Source: Mariniphaga sp964540165 (lineage in GTDB: Bacteria > Bacteroidota > Bacteroidia > Bacteroidales > Prolixibacteraceae). Taken from it: 23,282 bases of DNA. The notes beneath the pieces are model-generated. The model was not told where the DNA came from. It saw only the letters and a program-made list of their open reading frames with translations, and made no database searches. Shown piece after piece: positions 1 through 7,048 of the stretch. Location: assembly GCA_964540165.1 (NCBI GenBank), contig CAZILU010000040.1, forward strand, positions 1-23,282, written 5' to 3'. The position numbers were made by a program, and so were the translations under genes. Numbering within the stretch: the first letter of the stretch is position 1; every line of letters begins with the position of its first letter.

Positions 1-37
1 CTTGTGTGAAGCGTAACAACTTTCGTCTTTTCTTCAT
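1..37 (-). CDS. Possible start of a leftward gene (5' end only)
   Basis: A minus-strand ATG at 37-35 opens a frame that stays open to the window edge and encodes MKKRRKLLRFTQ. A short basic N-terminus like this is common at the start of exported Bacteroidota proteins, including SusC-type outer-membrane receptors, but twelve residues cannot identify a family. The long AT-rich gap to rhaT, which carries direct repeats and a palindrome, would serve as the shared upstream region of two divergent genes. No recognisable ribosome binding site precedes it. It could equally be a chance ATG. Confidence 0.3.
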   Translation of the reverse strand, partial: MKKRRKLLRFTQ

Positions 38-104
38 ACTAATACCGTTTAGATTTTTAAATAATTTTATCATGTGCAAGGTAACCATAAATTCATGAAA
101 TAAA

Positions 105-145
105 TTTACACAAAATGATCTATGATTTACACAAATTGACACAAA
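105..145. repeat. Direct repeats TTTACACAAA / TTGACACAAA
   Basis: TTTACACAAA occurs at 105-114 and again at 126-135, a 21-bp period or two helical turns. The one-base variant TTGACACAAA follows immediately at 136-145, one further turn along. All three lie on one DNA face, beside the palindrome at 146-157. Helically phased direct repeats of this kind often bind an activator such as an AraC-family protein, but no such gene is in the window. On the minus strand they read TTTGTGTAAA, so they could also supply promoter elements for the possible leftward gene. Confidence 0.4.
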
Positions 146-157
146 TTAAACGTTTAA
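146..157. promoter_or_regulatory. Candidate LacI operator, copy 1
   Basis: TTAAACGTTTAA is a perfect 12-bp palindrome with a central CG, as in many LacI-family operators. The same palindrome occurs at 4728-4739 in the lacI promoter, and the two copies are identical over 16 bases (AATTAAACGTTTAAGC). It is 109 bp upstream of the possible leftward start at 37 and almost 600 bp from rhaT, so it more likely controls the leftward gene. Confidence 0.5.
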
Positions 158-650
158 GCTTCCACATCCCCAGATTATCCAGACATTACAAAACAACACA
201 AAAACACTGATCACTAAATAGATAAAATCAATCCCATCAAATGAATATAATAACTTATGCCTTGAAAGAGAAGAATAAAAACGTTGGGAGTCCCGTCTGA
301 TACCATAGAAAACATACCTTATATATATTACTGTTTTCAAAAACCGGCAATAACAGATAACAACCCCATGAACTTTCACGAAAAACATACATTAAAAAGA
401 TCAGCCATTAAACCAGTGCAACAGGAACAAATCAACGGTGGATATTTGATTATAATTTAGAAAATCGAAAATTCAATTTCTCATAACATAAAAAAACATC
501 TGATAAAAATTAAAACACGAAACTTAGCTTGAATAATTTGTTTTATCGAAAACAAAAAATCGTTGGAACACCACGGTTCTGAAGACTTCAACCAATCCAA
601 TTTCTGAAAAATCCCTTAAAATGTATCAAAAAATGCAAAAGCTCGATCAT

Positions 651-678
651 TTTGTACAATAGAACTGCGCATAATTTG
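651..678 (+). promoter_or_regulatory. Possible rhaT promoter with TTGTACAA palindrome
   Basis: TTTG at 651-654 and TAATTTG at 672-678 resemble the Bacteroidota -33 (TTTG) and -7 (TAnnTTTG) elements. The -7 box is one base short of consensus and the spacing is slightly tight. An 8-bp palindrome, TTGTACAA (652-659), overlaps the -33 element and shares the core TGTACA with the palindrome before the GntR regulator at 17234-17245. Transcription would begin near 685, giving a leader of about 55 bases. Confidence 0.3.
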
Positions 679-739
679 AATATTTTTACCCAACCAAATT
701 AAGTTCATAATCAGAAATTACAAATTTAATTTTTAAAAA

Positions 740-1792
740 ATGCAGGTAATACTCGGAGTCATCTATCATTCAATTGGCGGATTTGCGTCAGGGAGTTTTT
801 ATATGCCTTATAATAAGGTAAAAAAGTGGGCATGGGAAAGTTACTGGATTGTCGGAGGCCTCTTTTCCTGGCTGATTGTGCCACCCATAGCAGCCTATTT
901 CACGGCTCCTGAGTTCATGCAGATTATCACGTCATCGTCAGAAACCGTTATAAAATTTACCTTTTTGATGGGGTTGCTCTGGGGAATTGGCGGATTAACC
1001 TACGGATTGGGTGTACGCTACCTGGGGATGTCGCTGGGAAATTCAGTGACCCTGGGGTTTTGTGCCGCATTTGGCGCCATTGTTCCTGCCATCTATTATA
1101 GTTTCAATCCAATGGAAGGCCGAGTGTCCTTCACCGACATGATGGTTTCCCCCGGTGGACAACTGGTGCTGATTGGAGTGCTGGTCTGTATTGTTGGTAT
1201 TGCCATATCCGGAAAAGCGGGAATGATGAAAGAGCGTGAGATCTCAGAAGAGGAGAGCAAAAAAAGCGTGGCCGAGTTCAGCCTGGTGAAAGGATTGATC
1301 ATTGCCGTCTTCTCCGGAATTCTCAGTGCCTTTATGAATTTTGGCATCGAATCGGGAAAGCCCATGGCAGAAGCAGCCATCCAGGCTGGTGCCAATCCGC
1401 TGTTTGCAAACAATATATCGTATGTGGTAATCATGTGGGGTGGATTAACAACCAACCTCATCTGGACAACCATATTAAGTATTAAAAACCGAAGTTACGG
1501 TGACTTCACCGATACATCATCGCCCATTGCCAAAAACGTTCTCTTCTCCGCACTTGCCGGTACAACCTGGTTCTTTCAGTTTTTCTTCTATGGAATGGGT
1601 GAAAGCAAATTGGGAAACGGAGCCAGCAGCTGGATCCTCCATATGTCAACAATCATTTTAACCGCCAATATGTGGGGAATTTACCGTAATGAGTGGAAAG
1701 GTGTCTCTAAAAAAACCAAGGGGACCATTATCATCGGTATCAGCGTGATAATCCTTTCGGTATTTATTGTTGGAATTGGCAACACCATGTAA
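740..1792 (+). CDS. rhaT: L-rhamnose/proton symporter RhaT
   Basis: This inner-membrane permease imports L-rhamnose with a proton. The 350-residue product matches RhaT from the first residues: the early GFASGSFYMPYNKVKKWAWE segment corresponds to the Y.P..KVKKW.WE block of E. coli RhaT (344 residues), and MGLLWGIGGLTYGLGVRYLGMS corresponds to the second conserved block. About ten hydrophobic segments span the protein, with a charged cytoplasmic loop near residues 160-180. It is the first gene of rhaT-rhaM-rhaA, 11 bp before rhaM. The start at 740 fits the family's usual N-terminus. RhaT-like permeases can vary in substrate, but the two neighbours make rhamnose by far the likeliest. Confidence 0.93.
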   Translation: MQVILGVIYHSIGGFASGSFYMPYNKVKKWAWESYWIVGGLFSWLIVPPIAAYFTAPEFMQIITSSSETVIKFTFLMGLLWGIGGLTYGLGVRYLGMSLGNSVTLGFCAAFGAIVPAIYYSFNPMEGRVSFTDMMVSPGGQLVLIGVLVCIVGIAISGKAGMMKEREISEEESKKSVAEFSLVKGLIIAVFSGILSAFMNFGIESGKPMAEAAIQAGANPLFANNISYVVIMWGGLTTNLIWTTILSIKNRSYGDFTDTSSPIAKNVLFSALAGTTWFFQFFFYGMGESKLGNGASSWILHMSTIILTANMWGIYRNEWKGVSKKTKGTIIIGISVIILSVFIVGIGNTM

Positions 1793-1803
1793 AACACAAT
1801 TAG

Positions 1804-2118
1804 ATGAAACGAATGGCTTTTAAAATGCACCTGAATGAAGGGCAAAAAGATGTTTATAAAAAACGTCATAATGAGATTTGGCCGGAGCTTAAAAATCTGT
1901 TGAAAAATTCCGGAGTAAGCGAATACTCCATTTTTTTAGATGAAGAGACCAACACCCTCTTTGCATTTCAAAAGGTACAGGGAGAAGAGGGTTCCCAGGA
2001 TCTGGGCCAGACTGACATCGTGAAAAAGTGGTGGAATTTTATGTCTGATATTATGAAGGTAAATCCCGATAACTCTCCCATAACCCGGCCTTTGGAAGAG
2101 CTTTTCTATATGGAATAA
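1804..2118 (+). CDS. rhaM: L-rhamnose mutarotase RhaM
   Basis: RhaM interconverts the alpha and beta anomers of L-rhamnopyranose in the cytoplasm and so supplies the anomer used by rhamnose isomerase. The product has 104 residues, the same length as E. coli RhaM, and shows the family signature: the YKKRHNEIWPEL segment with the catalytic His22, the IFLDEETNTLFAF core, the WW.FMSDIM block, and the NPDNSP motif followed by a C-terminal F-Y. It begins 11 bp after rhaT and is probably co-transcribed with it. No oddities were seen. Confidence 0.94.
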   Translation: MKRMAFKMHLNEGQKDVYKKRHNEIWPELKNLLKNSGVSEYSIFLDEETNTLFAFQKVQGEEGSQDLGQTDIVKKWWNFMSDIMKVNPDNSPITRPLEELFYME

Positions 2119-2244
2119 TAGTAGTTGCCAAATTTTTAAAACAAAAAAATCAGATAATAACGGAACCAATTGTCTTTAAACCAAAATAATGTTAACAATT
2201 GAGTACGACATGATAGTCATTTAAATAAATAATTATTAAAATAT
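2119..2244. promoter_or_regulatory. rhaM-rhaA spacer with inverted repeat
   Basis: This 126-base gap is much longer than the rhaT-rhaM gap. It contains an inverted repeat, CAATTGT at 2167-2173 and ACAATTG at 2195-2201, separated by 21 bases. It might hold an internal promoter or processing site giving rhaA separate expression. No good -7 box was seen, so this remains a weak call. Confidence 0.25.
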
Positions 2245-3513
2245 ATGAATATGAACAGGTTAACCATTGAAAAAGCGTATGAACTTGCAAAAGAGCAATA
2301 TGCCCTAATGGGAGTTAATACCGACCGGGTAATTGAACGAATGGAAGAAGTTGTTATTAGCATGCATTGCTGGCAAACAGATGATGTTGGCGGGTTTGAA
2401 AGACCCGACGCTGTTTTATCCGGTGGGATTCAGGCTACCGGCAACTATCCGGGGAAAGCTAAAAATATAGATCAGGTAAAAGCCGATTTGGAAAAAGTAA
2501 TGACCCTTCTTCCAGGTAAACAAAGACTTAGCCTTCACGCTATCTATGGAGAGTTTGGAAATAAATTCATTGACCGTGATGCCATCGGTATTGAACAATT
2601 TCAGGGATGGATCCAATGGGCACAGGAGCAGAAAATCGGCCTGGATTTCAACGGGACATTCTTTTCGCATCCCAAGGCAGATAGTGGGTTTACCCTTTCA
2701 TCAAAGGATGAAGGTATCCGACAGTTTTGGGTTGAGCACCTCAAACGATGCCGGGAGATCGCCGCTGAAATGGGAAAACAACTTGGTACCCCCTGTGTAT
2801 TGAATACCTGGATTCCTGACGGATCAAAGGATGTACCCATCGATCGCAACGGATATCGTACCCTTCTCAAGAAATCATTGGATGAAGGATTCGCATCAGA
2901 TTTCCCTAAAAATCACCTGAAAGATGCCGTTGAAAGTAAATTATTTGGTATCGGGCTTGAATCGATGACCGTTGGATCACACGATTTTTACCTCGGTTAT
3001 GCCATAAAAAACAATAAACTGATCTGCCTCGATAACGGACACTTCCATCCAACCGAACAGGTCGGCGATAAAATTTCCGCATGTCTGCAGTTTGTCGATG
3101 AAGTGCTCCTGCATGTTACCCGGCCCATTCGTTGGGACTCCGATCACGTGGTTACGCTAAACGACGAAATTCAACTGATTGCCTCGGAAATAGCCCGTAA
3201 TGATTTTTTCAGCCGGGTAAATATCGGCCTCGACTACTTCGATGCATCCATTAACCGCGTGGGGGCCTATGTTATCGGGGTTCGGGCTGCACAAAAGGCT
3301 TTCCTGATTGCCCTGTTAGAACCGACAACCCAATTGCGTAAGCTGGAAGAAGACGGGAAATATTTTGAACGGCTCGCACTCCTCGAAGAGTTGAAAACCA
3401 AACCATTTGGTGCCGTCTGGGACTATTACTGCCTCGTAAACGATGTACCCGTTAGCGACGGTTACATTGCCGAAATCCAACAATACGAAAAGGACGTTTT
3501 GAGCAAAAGATAA
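2245..3513 (+). CDS. rhaA: L-rhamnose isomerase
   Basis: The enzyme converts L-rhamnose to L-rhamnulose in the cytoplasm using divalent metals. The 422-residue product matches RhaA (419 residues in E. coli) throughout. Visible family features are MHCWQTDDVGGFE (about 40-52), LHAIYGEF near 97-104, the NTWIPDG motif near 187-193, and metal-site segments containing E239 (GLESMTVGSHDFYLGYA), D263 with H266/H268 (CLDNGHFHPTEQVGDK), and D298, D300 and H301 (RWDSDHVV). A second in-frame ATG two codons later could also serve as the start. It is the last rhamnose gene here. The kinase and aldolase for the next steps are not in the window. Confidence 0.96.
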   Translation: MNMNRLTIEKAYELAKEQYALMGVNTDRVIERMEEVVISMHCWQTDDVGGFERPDAVLSGGIQATGNYPGKAKNIDQVKADLEKVMTLLPGKQRLSLHAIYGEFGNKFIDRDAIGIEQFQGWIQWAQEQKIGLDFNGTFFSHPKADSGFTLSSKDEGIRQFWVEHLKRCREIAAEMGKQLGTPCVLNTWIPDGSKDVPIDRNGYRTLLKKSLDEGFASDFPKNHLKDAVESKLFGIGLESMTVGSHDFYLGYAIKNNKLICLDNGHFHPTEQVGDKISACLQFVDEVLLHVTRPIRWDSDHVVTLNDEIQLIASEIARNDFFSRVNIGLDYFDASINRVGAYVIGVRAAQKAFLIALLEPTTQLRKLEEDGKYFERLALLEELKTKPFGAVWDYYCLVNDVPVSDGYIAEIQQYEKDVLSKR

Positions 3514-3537
3514 AACTAAATTTTCTTTCATCAGCCA

Positions 3538-3569
3538 AATAGCTGTAGTTCAAATGGACTACAGCTATT
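3538..3569. terminator. Perfect hairpin between convergent rhaA and the esterase gene
   Basis: AATAGCTGTAGT (3538-3549) and ACTACAGCTATT (3558-3569) form a 12-bp perfect stem with an 8-base loop. It lies 24 bases after the rhaA stop, and its right arm contains the TAG stop of the convergent esterase gene. A short T run follows on the plus side (GTGTTTT), but there is no clear T tract on the minus side. It is best read as a terminator shared by two convergent transcripts. Confidence 0.55.
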
Positions 3570-4449
3570 GGTGTTTTAACAGCTTCATCATCTCATCGGC
3601 GTATCGCTCACCCAATAGCCGCTGACTTCTTGTATCAAAGTGAGTAGAATCGAACGTCGATGTATTTTCGGTGATTGCAACGCCCGTATATTTCACCTTT
3701 TCAGGGAGGTGAATAATCATCTGATTGAAAGGAATCCGTGCAACCCGATCCTCCGACAGCTGCCCTGCCACAAAGGGCAAATCAGGAATTCCGGTTGCCA
3801 CCCGCAATGAATCGATCAACAAACTGATCCGTTCAATATAGCTCTCCGTTTTACTGGCATCACCTTCACCCTGATGCCACACCACGCCCCGCAAATTACC
3901 ATACGCCATCGCCATCTTAACTCGTTTTACAGCTTCTTTGTAGAAATGCGTTCCAGGCAACCACTCATTCAACGTTGTACCACCTTTGGCATTGACCACC
4001 ATTCCAAATTGTTTATCCGGATTTACTGCTGCCATTTTTCGGGCAAAGGTATATCCGGGTCCCAGCTTTTGCATTTTCAGATCTTTTCGGATGGAGGAGT
4101 ACTTATTAAACGGGTTTGCCGCCTTTTCCCATTCATCCCCTTCAATGCCTTTAAAAAGAAAGACCCGGTCCAGAGAATCCCGGTCCGCCGCTTCAATCGT
4201 TGCCCTGCCCGCCATGTTTGACTGTCCGATCAACAAAAAGAGTTCAAGATCCTGAAACTTTTGATCCGATTTTTTTTGACTTATTCCGAATAACTCATCT
4301 TGAGAATAAACGGGACCCATTCCCAACAATATAAATAGGGAGAGAATAACAGACATCTTTTTTATCTGTTTAGTTATATTCCCAAAAAAACTATAAGACG
4401 CTAAAAAAAAGTTAAAAAACAGACAATTGTTAATTTTAAAATTTATCAT
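3565..4449 (-). CDS. Secreted SASA/SGNH-type carbohydrate esterase
   Basis: This is probably an exported hydrolase that removes acetyl or other acyl groups from glycans (sialate O-acetylesterase / carbohydrate esterase 6-like domain). With the start at 4449 the product has 294 residues. A hydrophobic signal segment runs from about 33 to 49 and ends in VYSQ. The catalytic domain follows, with LIGQSNMAG carrying the serine nucleophile (S77), NAKGGTTL near 153, the conserved WHQGEGDA block near 191-198, and a C-terminal D267-S-T-H270 catalytic pair. The N-terminal 31 residues are coded by AT-rich, intergenic-looking DNA, and an alternative ATG at 4356 starts right at the signal peptide but leaves it without basic residues. 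The gene converges on rhaA and diverges from lacI. Its substrate is not evident. Confidence 0.82.
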   Translation of the reverse strand: MINFKINNCLFFNFFLASYSFFGNITKQIKKMSVILSLFILLGMGPVYSQDELFGISQKKSDQKFQDLELFLLIGQSNMAGRATIEAADRDSLDRVFLFKGIEGDEWEKAANPFNKYSSIRKDLKMQKLGPGYTFARKMAAVNPDKQFGMVVNAKGGTTLNEWLPGTHFYKEAVKRVKMAMAYGNLRGVVWHQGEGDASKTESYIERISLLIDSLRVATGIPDLPFVAGQLSEDRVARIPFNQMIIHLPEKVKYTGVAITENTSTFDSTHFDTRSQRLLGERYADEMMKLLKHQ

Positions 4450-4707
4450 AGTCGGCTCTTATTAAATTTCCCTTTTAATTTAGATCCATTAACGGTGCTA
4501 CATTCCAATTTCGTAGTCTCGATGGCTAATAAGCCGTAAAAGTATAACATTTTCTCTATTCACCATGGTTGGATTAACTTCCGGATGTTGTCAATCCCTG
4601 TCTCATACATACTGGTTGACATGCAGATTCAAATTTAATTTTTGTTTCAGGTAATGCTCTGATTAATGATCTCCTGGATGCAATAAAATAAAAACTGTTG
4701 TAAAACA

Positions 4708-4715
4708 TAAATTTG
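4708..4715 (+). promoter_or_regulatory. Candidate -7 element of the lacI operon promoter
   Basis: TAAATTTG matches the Bacteroidota -7 consensus TAnnTTTG exactly. Transcription would start near 4722-4726, just before the palindrome at 4728-4739. No clear -33 TTTG is present at the expected distance, which is not unusual for regulated promoters. Confidence 0.45.
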
Positions 4716-4727
4716 ATTCATGATTAA

Positions 4728-4739
4728 TTAAACGTTTAA
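4728..4739. promoter_or_regulatory. Candidate LacI operator, copy 2 (autoregulatory)
   Basis: A perfect palindrome TTAAACGTTTAA lies directly after the predicted start of transcription and 55 bp before the lacI ATG. A repressor bound here would block the lacI promoter and, if the genes form one transcript, the sugar operon that follows. It is identical to the copy at 146-157. The link to this LacI protein is inferred from position and from the typical form of LacI operators. Confidence 0.6.
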
Positions 4740-4794
4740 GCATACTTTTAACCGTCGTTTTAAAACTTTATTGATATCCTGTTTTTGCGATCTG

Positions 4795-5802
4795 ATGGCC
4801 AAAAAAGCATCCATAAAAGACATTGCTTCCAAAGTCGGAGTTTCAATAGCTCTGGTATCTTATGTATTAAATGGGTTGGAAAAGGAAAAACGGGTAGGCC
4901 CCGAATTGGCAAAAAAGATCCGCCAGGCAGCAAAGGAGCTGAATTACAAGCCAAATCAGATTGCCCGTAGTTTAAGAAAAGGTTCTACAAATACCATCGG
5001 ACTGATTGTAGCCGATATTTCAAACCATTTTTTCGGACTTCTTGCCCGGGTCATTGAAGATGAAGCTGCCCGGTTGGGCTATACGGTAATTTTTGGCAGT
5101 TCTGATGAAAACTATTCAAAATCAGCAGTGTTGATTGAAACGTTACTTAACCGGCAGGTTGATGGACTGATCATATCCCCTTCTGAAAGAAGTGCCAGAC
5201 AGATAAAATCGTTAATGCAACAAAATATTCCGGTTGTACTGATCGACCGGTACCTCCCCGGTATTTCAACAAGCCGGATTGTTATTGACAACTATAGAGC
5301 CACCTATAATGCCACTAAATGTTTTATTTCAAAAGGGCATAAAAAAATTGCCCTAATAGCATACAGATCATCACTGGTGCACATGCAGGAAAGAGTTCGG
5401 GGATATGTGGAAGCGATGAAAGATCATGGGATCATTTATGAGGTTATGGTAAAAGAGATCAGGTATTCCCACACGAAAAGCGATGTAAGAAAGGTAATGG
5501 ACGAACTATTGAAGGAAAAAATGGTGGATGCGCTGCTTTTTGCAACAAACACATTAGCTATTTCAGGCCTCTATTTCATTCAGAAATACAAAATTCAGGT
5601 ACCCCGGGATTTGGCGATCATATCGTTCGATAAACATGAAGCCTTTGATTTTTTTTCACCAAAACTAACCTACATCCAACAACCGATTGAAGCGATGGGA
5701 AAGGAATCGGTCAGGGTGTTGCTTGAACAGATAAACGGTTCTGCAGAAACGGTTCACATTGAATTGAAACACCGGTTAATTGAAAGGGAATCCACCGGAT
5801 AA
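4795..5802 (+). CDS. LacI-family transcriptional regulator
   Basis: This sugar-responsive DNA-binding repressor has 335 residues from the ATG at 4795. A longer reading from TTG at 4771 adds residues before the normal MAKK start and is not favoured. The N-terminal helix-turn-helix (about 5-26, SIKDIASKVGVSIALVSYVLNG) is followed by the hinge helix (NYKPNQIARSLRKG, about 50-63) and then a periplasmic-binding-protein-like sensor domain beginning TIGLIVADISNHFFG. The usual Thr of the recognition helix is replaced by Leu (IALVS), a variant I associate with Bacteroidota LacI proteins. It lies 51 bp upstream of the GH172-type gene and probably controls that operon. The inducer is unknown; D-arabinose, L-fucose or a phosphorylated product are candidates. 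Confidence 0.93.
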   Translation: MAKKASIKDIASKVGVSIALVSYVLNGLEKEKRVGPELAKKIRQAAKELNYKPNQIARSLRKGSTNTIGLIVADISNHFFGLLARVIEDEAARLGYTVIFGSSDENYSKSAVLIETLLNRQVDGLIISPSERSARQIKSLMQQNIPVVLIDRYLPGISTSRIVIDNYRATYNATKCFISKGHKKIALIAYRSSLVHMQERVRGYVEAMKDHGIIYEVMVKEIRYSHTKSDVRKVMDELLKEKMVDALLFATNTLAISGLYFIQKYKIQVPRDLAIISFDKHEAFDFFSPKLTYIQQPIEAMGKESVRVLLEQINGSAETVHIELKHRLIERESTG

Positions 5803-5853
5803 CATTTCAGATCAGAATTATTTAATGCAAACGTACAATCAAATAAGATAACC

Positions 5854-7011
5854 ATGAAAAAGATCATTTTCCTATGCATTTCAGTCATTACTGCCACCCT
5901 GGTTTATTCGCAATCAGGCTTTAACGGCCTCGATATGAACATGGGCAACCTATATCGGTTGTCTGATGCCCAAACCCGCTCCATCAGTCCCGAAAACTTC
6001 ACCGGTGAAAAGGGCAAGGGAGGCATGGCGATACCCGATCCTGACGCTCCGGGAAACAGTGCGAATGCCACGCAGGCAGCCCGCGACCTGGGGCAGGGGT
6101 GGAAAGTAAATCCTTATGTCCGCATCCAACCGGGGGAGACATTTACCTTAGCGGAAATCGAAGGCCCGGGAGCAATTCAGCACATCTGGATGACGCCGAC
6201 CGGAAACTGGAGGTTTTCAGTTATCCGCTTTTATTGGGATGATGAAGAGACCCCTTCGGTAGAGGTGCCGGTTGGAGACTTCTTCGGAATGGGATGGGGC
6301 GTATATGCCCACCTCAATTCTTTGGCTATTTGTGTTAATCCGGGTAGTGCCTTTAACTGTTACTGGCCCATGCCTTTTCGAAAAAAGTGTAAAATCACGA
6401 TGGAGAATATCAACGACAAGGATGAGATGAGACTCTATTACCAAATAGATTACACCCTCACCAAGGTTCCCGATGATGCAGCCTATTTCCATGCCCGTTT
6501 CAAAAGAGATAATCCGAATCAAACATCGGATTACACGATTGTTGATAACATAAAAGGAAAAGGACAATTCGTGGGGCTTTACCTGGCCTGGGGTGTTAAT
6601 AACAACGGATGGTGGGGCGAAGGAGAGATCAAATTCTTTCTGGATGGCGACAGCAAGTTTCCGACCATCTGTGGGACCGGAACAGAAGACTACTTCTGTG
6701 GATCCTATAACTTCGACCGGGAGGGATCGTATAAAGAGTTTTGTACCCCATACGCAGGGCTTCACCAGGTGATACGACCCGACGGCGCCTATAATTCACA
6801 ACAAAGGTTTGGCCTCTACCGATGGCATATTGTGGATCCAATCCGATTTGAAAAGGATTTGAAGGTCACCATCCAGGATTTGGGCTGGAGGCATGGAGGC
6901 AGGTATCTCCCCCAGAAATCCGATATCGCTTCGGTCGCCTTTTGGTATCAGACCGAGCCTCACGTTAAATTTCCCTCATTGCCACCCTGGCAGGAGTTAG
7001 AGGTAAGATAA
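5854..7011 (+). CDS. Secreted DUF2961 / GH172-type glycoside hydrolase
   Basis: The 385-residue product has a signal peptide (about 1-19, MKKIIFLCISVITATLVYSQ) and no lipobox, so it is exported to the periplasm or beyond. The mature part is a DUF2961 protein: GPGAIQHIWMTPTG (about 104-117), RFYWDDEETPSVEVPVGDFFG (about 125-145), NCYWPMPFRKK (168-178), the hallmark GTGTEDYF containing E278, and GLYRWHIVDPIRF (320-332). DUF2961 is now glycoside hydrolase family GH172, whose studied members act on alpha-D-fructofuranosides or alpha-D-arabinofuranosides. E278 is a good candidate for one catalytic acid; E290 or E295 may be the partner, though I could not align it. The D-arabinose-compatible isomerase, symporter and kinase downstream favour an exo-D-arabinofuranosidase. 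Substrate assignment is inference. Confidence 0.88.
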   Translation: MKKIIFLCISVITATLVYSQSGFNGLDMNMGNLYRLSDAQTRSISPENFTGEKGKGGMAIPDPDAPGNSANATQAARDLGQGWKVNPYVRIQPGETFTLAEIEGPGAIQHIWMTPTGNWRFSVIRFYWDDEETPSVEVPVGDFFGMGWGVYAHLNSLAICVNPGSAFNCYWPMPFRKKCKITMENINDKDEMRLYYQIDYTLTKVPDDAAYFHARFKRDNPNQTSDYTIVDNIKGKGQFVGLYLAWGVNNNGWWGEGEIKFFLDGDSKFPTICGTGTEDYFCGSYNFDREGSYKEFCTPYAGLHQVIRPDGAYNSQQRFGLYRWHIVDPIRFEKDLKVTIQDLGWRHGGRYLPQKSDIASVAFWYQTEPHVKFPSLPPWQELEVR

Positions 7012-7048
7012 TCTGAAATTAAAATTTATAAAATAAAAATTCAACGTT

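Larger units (their letters stand above)
38..739. other. Long AT-rich intergenic region with regulatory-looking repeats
   Basis: This stretch of about 700 bases carries no convincing gene. The only sizeable frame, minus-strand 146-388, would encode 80 residues rich in aromatic and Cys residues, resembles no family I know and is probably chance. The left part (105-157) holds direct repeats and a perfect palindrome. The right part (651-678) holds a promoter-like sequence for rhaT. The middle (about 160-640) is AT-rich sequence in which I see nothing specific. Confidence 0.6.
4450..4794. other. Divergent intergenic region between the esterase gene and lacI
   Basis: This 345-base AT-rich region has no credible gene. 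Its right end holds the lacI promoter and palindrome, described separately. A divergent promoter for the esterase gene must lie in its left part, but I could not pick one with confidence. An in-frame TTG at 4771 could extend LacI by eight residues but is not needed. Confidence 0.55.

Noticed and set aside
146..388. Minus-strand frame of 80 residues in the left intergenic region
   Set aside because: No recognisable family, odd composition rich in Tyr, Phe and Cys, and it overlaps the palindrome at 146-157; probably chance.
4771..4794. TTG start that extends LacI by eight residues
   Set aside because: The ATG at 4795 gives the typical LacI N-terminus with the helix-turn-helix starting a few residues in.
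5826..5838. GCAAACGTACAA before the GH172-type gene as a third LacI operator
   Set aside because: Only about 8 of 12 positions match the palindrome and it is not symmetric.
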